Shown here: positions 54,160-55,829 of the stretch, piece after piece | Layout: every line of letters starts with the position of its first letter | Position numbering within the stretch: the first letter of the stretch is position 1 | Source: Duganella sp. | Lineage (GTDB): Bacteria; Pseudomonadota; Gammaproteobacteria; Burkholderiales; Burkholderiaceae_D | Direction of reading: 5' to 3' | Assembly (NCBI GenBank): GCA_026225475.1 | Contig: JAMFSU010000045.1 | Coordinates: 1-55,829 of the forward strand | DNA: 55,829 nucleotides | Program-made: the position numbers and the translations under genes | Notes under the pieces: generated by a model | Seen by the model: the letters and a program-made list of their open reading frames with translations, nothing else | The model's database searches: none | What the model was told of the DNA's origin: nothing

Positions 54160-55569
54160 ATGACATCTACTGCACCCATTCCCGTTCGCACCCGTTTTGC
54201 GCCAAGCCCGACCGGCTACCTCCATTTGGGCGGTGCTCGTACCGCCTTGTTTTCCTGGGCCTATGCGCGCCGTTTTGGTGGCACCTTCATTTTGCGCATT
54301 GAAGATACCGACCTGGAACGCTCCACACCGGAAGCCGTGCAAGCCATCATCGAAGGCATGCAATGGCTGGGGCTGGCGCATGATGAAGGTCCGTTCTATC
54401 AAATGAAGCGCATGGACCGCTATCGTGAGGTAGTGGCACAGATGCTGCAGCAGGGCACGGCCTACTATTGCTATTCGTCGCCGCAAGAAGTCGAAGCGAT
54501 GCGTGAACGGCAGCGCGCTGCTGGCGAAAAGCCGCGTTACGACGGCACCTGGCGTCCTGAGCGTGGCAAGGCCTTGCCAGCGGTACCAGAAGGGCGTACG
54601 CCGGTGGTGCGGTTCCGTAATCCGCTGGAAGGCGATGTGACCTGGAACGACGTGGTCAAGGGACCGATCACGATTTCCAATCGCGAGCTGGACGATCTGG
54701 TGATTGCCCGGCCCGATGGCACACCGACCTACAACTTCTGTGTCGTGGTTGATGATTGGGATATGAAGATCACCCACGTCATTCGCGGCGATGACCACGT
54801 CAACAACACACCGCGTCAGATCAACATCCTCAAGGCCCTGGGTGGCGAGTTGCCCGCATACGGCCATGTACCGATGATCCTCGGCGCCGATGGCGAAAAG
54901 CTGTCCAAGCGTCACGGTGCGGTCAGCGTGATGGATTATCCGGCGCAAGGTTTCCTGCCGGAAGCCATGTTGAACTATCTGGCGCGTCTGGGCTGGAGTC
55001 ATGGTGACGAAGAGATTTTTTCGATGGAGCAATTCTGCGGCTGGTTCGACCTCGACCATTTGTCGAAGTCGCCGGCGCAATTCAATCCTGAGAAACTAGC
55101 CTGGCTCAACAATCACTACATCAAGCTGGCCGACAATGAACGCCTGGCTGGACTGGTGCGTCCCTTGCTGGAAAAAGCAGGTGCGCAATTCGACGGTGCA
55201 CCGGCGCTGGCAGACACGATTGCCTTGCTCAAGGAACGCGCCAACACCATCAACGACCTGGCCGCAGCAGTGCAGATGTTCTATCGCCAGCCAGCGCCCG
55301 ATGCTGCATTGGTGACGCAGCACATCACCGACGCCATCAAGCCGGTGCTGCAGGACTTTGCTGCACGCTGTGGTGCTGTCGAATGGAACAAGGCTGCGCT
55401 GGCTGCAATGATCAAGGAAGTCCTGGCCGTGCACACGATCAAAATGCCACTGCTGGCGATGCCGTTGCGACTGATCGTTGCGGGTCAATTGCAGACGCCA
55501 GCCATTGATGCAGTACTCGAGTTATTCGGTCGCGATGTCGTGTTGGCGCGCCTGAAAAACTATTTGTAA
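54160..55569 (+). CDS. gltX: Glutamyl-tRNA synthetase
   Basis: 469 residues. Charges tRNA-Glu. Class I motifs: [21 protein letters not shown] (HIGH-type) near residue 11 and [13 protein letters not shown] (KMSKS-type) near residue 247; [13 protein letters not shown] follows the first. The ATG at 54160 begins the protein at the expected place; a longer frame from 54076 would run through the terminator hairpin. Because the AUG sits just after the hairpin with no visible ribosome site, initiation is unusual. The first tRNA downstream, after 73 bases, is tRNA-Ala; a tRNA-Glu starts at the end of the window. Confidence 0.96.
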   Translation: MTSTAPIPVRTRFAPSPTGYLHLGGARTALFSWAYARRFGGTFILRIEDTDLERSTPEAVQAIIEGMQWLGLAHDEGPFYQMKRMDRYREVVAQMLQQGTAYYCYSSPQEVEAMRERQRAAGEKPRYDGTWRPERGKALPAVPEGRTPVVRFRNPLEGDVTWNDVVKGPITISNRELDDLVIARPDGTPTYNFCVVVDDWDMKITHVIRGDDHVNNTPRQINILKALGGELPAYGHVPMILGADGEKLSKRHGAVSVMDYPAQGFLPEAMLNYLARLGWSHGDEEIFSMEQFCGWFDLDHLSKSPAQFNPEKLAWLNNHYIKLADNERLAGLVRPLLEKAGAQFDGAPALADTIALLKERANTINDLAAAVQMFYRQPAPDAALVTQHITDAIKPVLQDFAARCGAVEWNKAALAAMIKEVLAVHTIKMPLLAMPLRLIVAGQLQTPAIDAVLELFGRDVVLARLKNYL

Positions 55570-55598
55570 TAAAAGAGCGGGGTTTTCAGAAAAGGCGC

Positions 55599-55627
55599 TT
55601 GCTATTTGTTTATGTGTGTTGCATAAT
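55599..55627 (+). promoter_or_regulatory. Promoter of the tRNA operon
   Basis: TTGCTA (55599-55604), 17 bases, CATAAT (55622-55627). Predicted start about 55635, just upstream of the tRNA-Ala gene. Confidence 0.65.
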
Positions 55628-55642
55628 CTCGCTTCTTCGCAA

Positions 55643-55718
<76 letters not shown>

Positions 55719-55796
55719 GCGAAAAAGTTGTAAGAAGCAAGTAGCAAACTGTGATGCCACACAGTCGTAGTACAGGTAGCAGCTGCGGGACTAAAT

Positions 55797-55829
55797 GTCC
55801 CCATCGTCTAGAGGCCTAGGACATCACCC
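55797..55829 (+). tRNA. tRNA-Glu, 5' part (cut by window end)
   Basis: GTCCCCATCGTCTAG matches the 5' acceptor and D-arm start of bacterial tRNA-Glu(TTC), continuing to GGCCTAGGACATCACCC. The anticodon-loop centre and 3' half lie beyond the window. Confidence 0.85.

Overview
This window looks like chromosomal DNA of a betaproteobacterium, most likely of the family Oxalobacteraceae (Herminiimonas / Collimonas / Janthinobacterium type). The reasons are the moderately high GC content, the gene neighbourhoods (glnA-ntrB-ntrC, prpR/prpBCDE, cysB next to a cysI-DUF934-cysH-cysD-cysN run, DUF3460-scpA-panC, pepA divergent from lptFG, metG / mrp / gltX) and the protein sequences. The genus cannot be fixed from sequence reading alone. 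Most of the window is core metabolism; one short stretch (about 22.8-24.6 kb) is accessory.

Layout. 1-0.23 kb: repeat hairpin and the terminator of a gene outside the window. 0.2-3.1 kb (minus): DUF1800-DUF1501 pair. 3.1-3.7 kb: AT-rich gap with an orphan terminator. 3.7-4.5 kb: receiver-Hpt phosphorelay protein. 4.5-4.9 kb (minus): rhodanese. 5.0-9.65 kb: nitrogen control block with an NtrC/sigma54 promoter, glnA, ntrB, ntrC. 9.76-19.4 kb: propionate (2-methylcitrate) block. An MHS-family transporter and prpR (minus) diverge from prpB, prpC, an MliC-like lipoprotein, prpD and prpE; the shared region has a nearly ideal enhancer-IHF-sigma54 layout. 19.5-22.2 kb: acetyltransferase, small unknown protein, exonuclease III, MipA/OmpV protein. 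22.4-24.6 kb: HxlR regulator, a broken old-yellow-enzyme gene, and a stand-alone CI-like/YdaS-like divergent switch. 24.7-28.9 kb: pepA divergent from lptF-lptG-cbiX. 28.9-36.3 kb (minus): sulfate/sulfite assimilation operon (TSUP, cysI, DUF934, APS reductase cysH, cysD, cysN, SUMT, CsaA-like), divergent from cysB. 37.5-38.8 kb: ClC channel. 38.9-41.7 kb (minus): cheZ-cheA pair under a probable sigma28 promoter. 42.1-44.9 kb: outer-membrane barrel; DUF3460-scpA-panC (minus). 45.0-50.6 kb: BamE-like protein without signal peptide, Na/Pi cotransporter, SorC-type regulator-glpD. 50.1-52.7 kb (minus): metG-GNAT. 52.9-55.8 kb: mrp/apbC, gltX with a terminator in its leader, tRNA-Ala(GGC) and the 5' part of tRNA-Glu.

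The parts work together in clear blocks. NtrB/NtrC would activate glnA from the enhancer seen upstream. PrpR would sense a 2-methylcitrate-cycle intermediate and drive prpBCD from a sigma54 promoter. CysB probably controls the sulfur operon, whose SUMT and the nearby CbiX-type chelatase would feed siroheme to CysI.

I found no CRISPR array, transposase, integrase or obvious new defence system. The observations most worth a check are the gltX leader terminator, the orphan CI/YdaS switch whose CI protein has lost the self-cleavage dyad, the cheZ-cheA pair without cheY, and the terminator and inverted repeat upstream of the receiver-Hpt gene.
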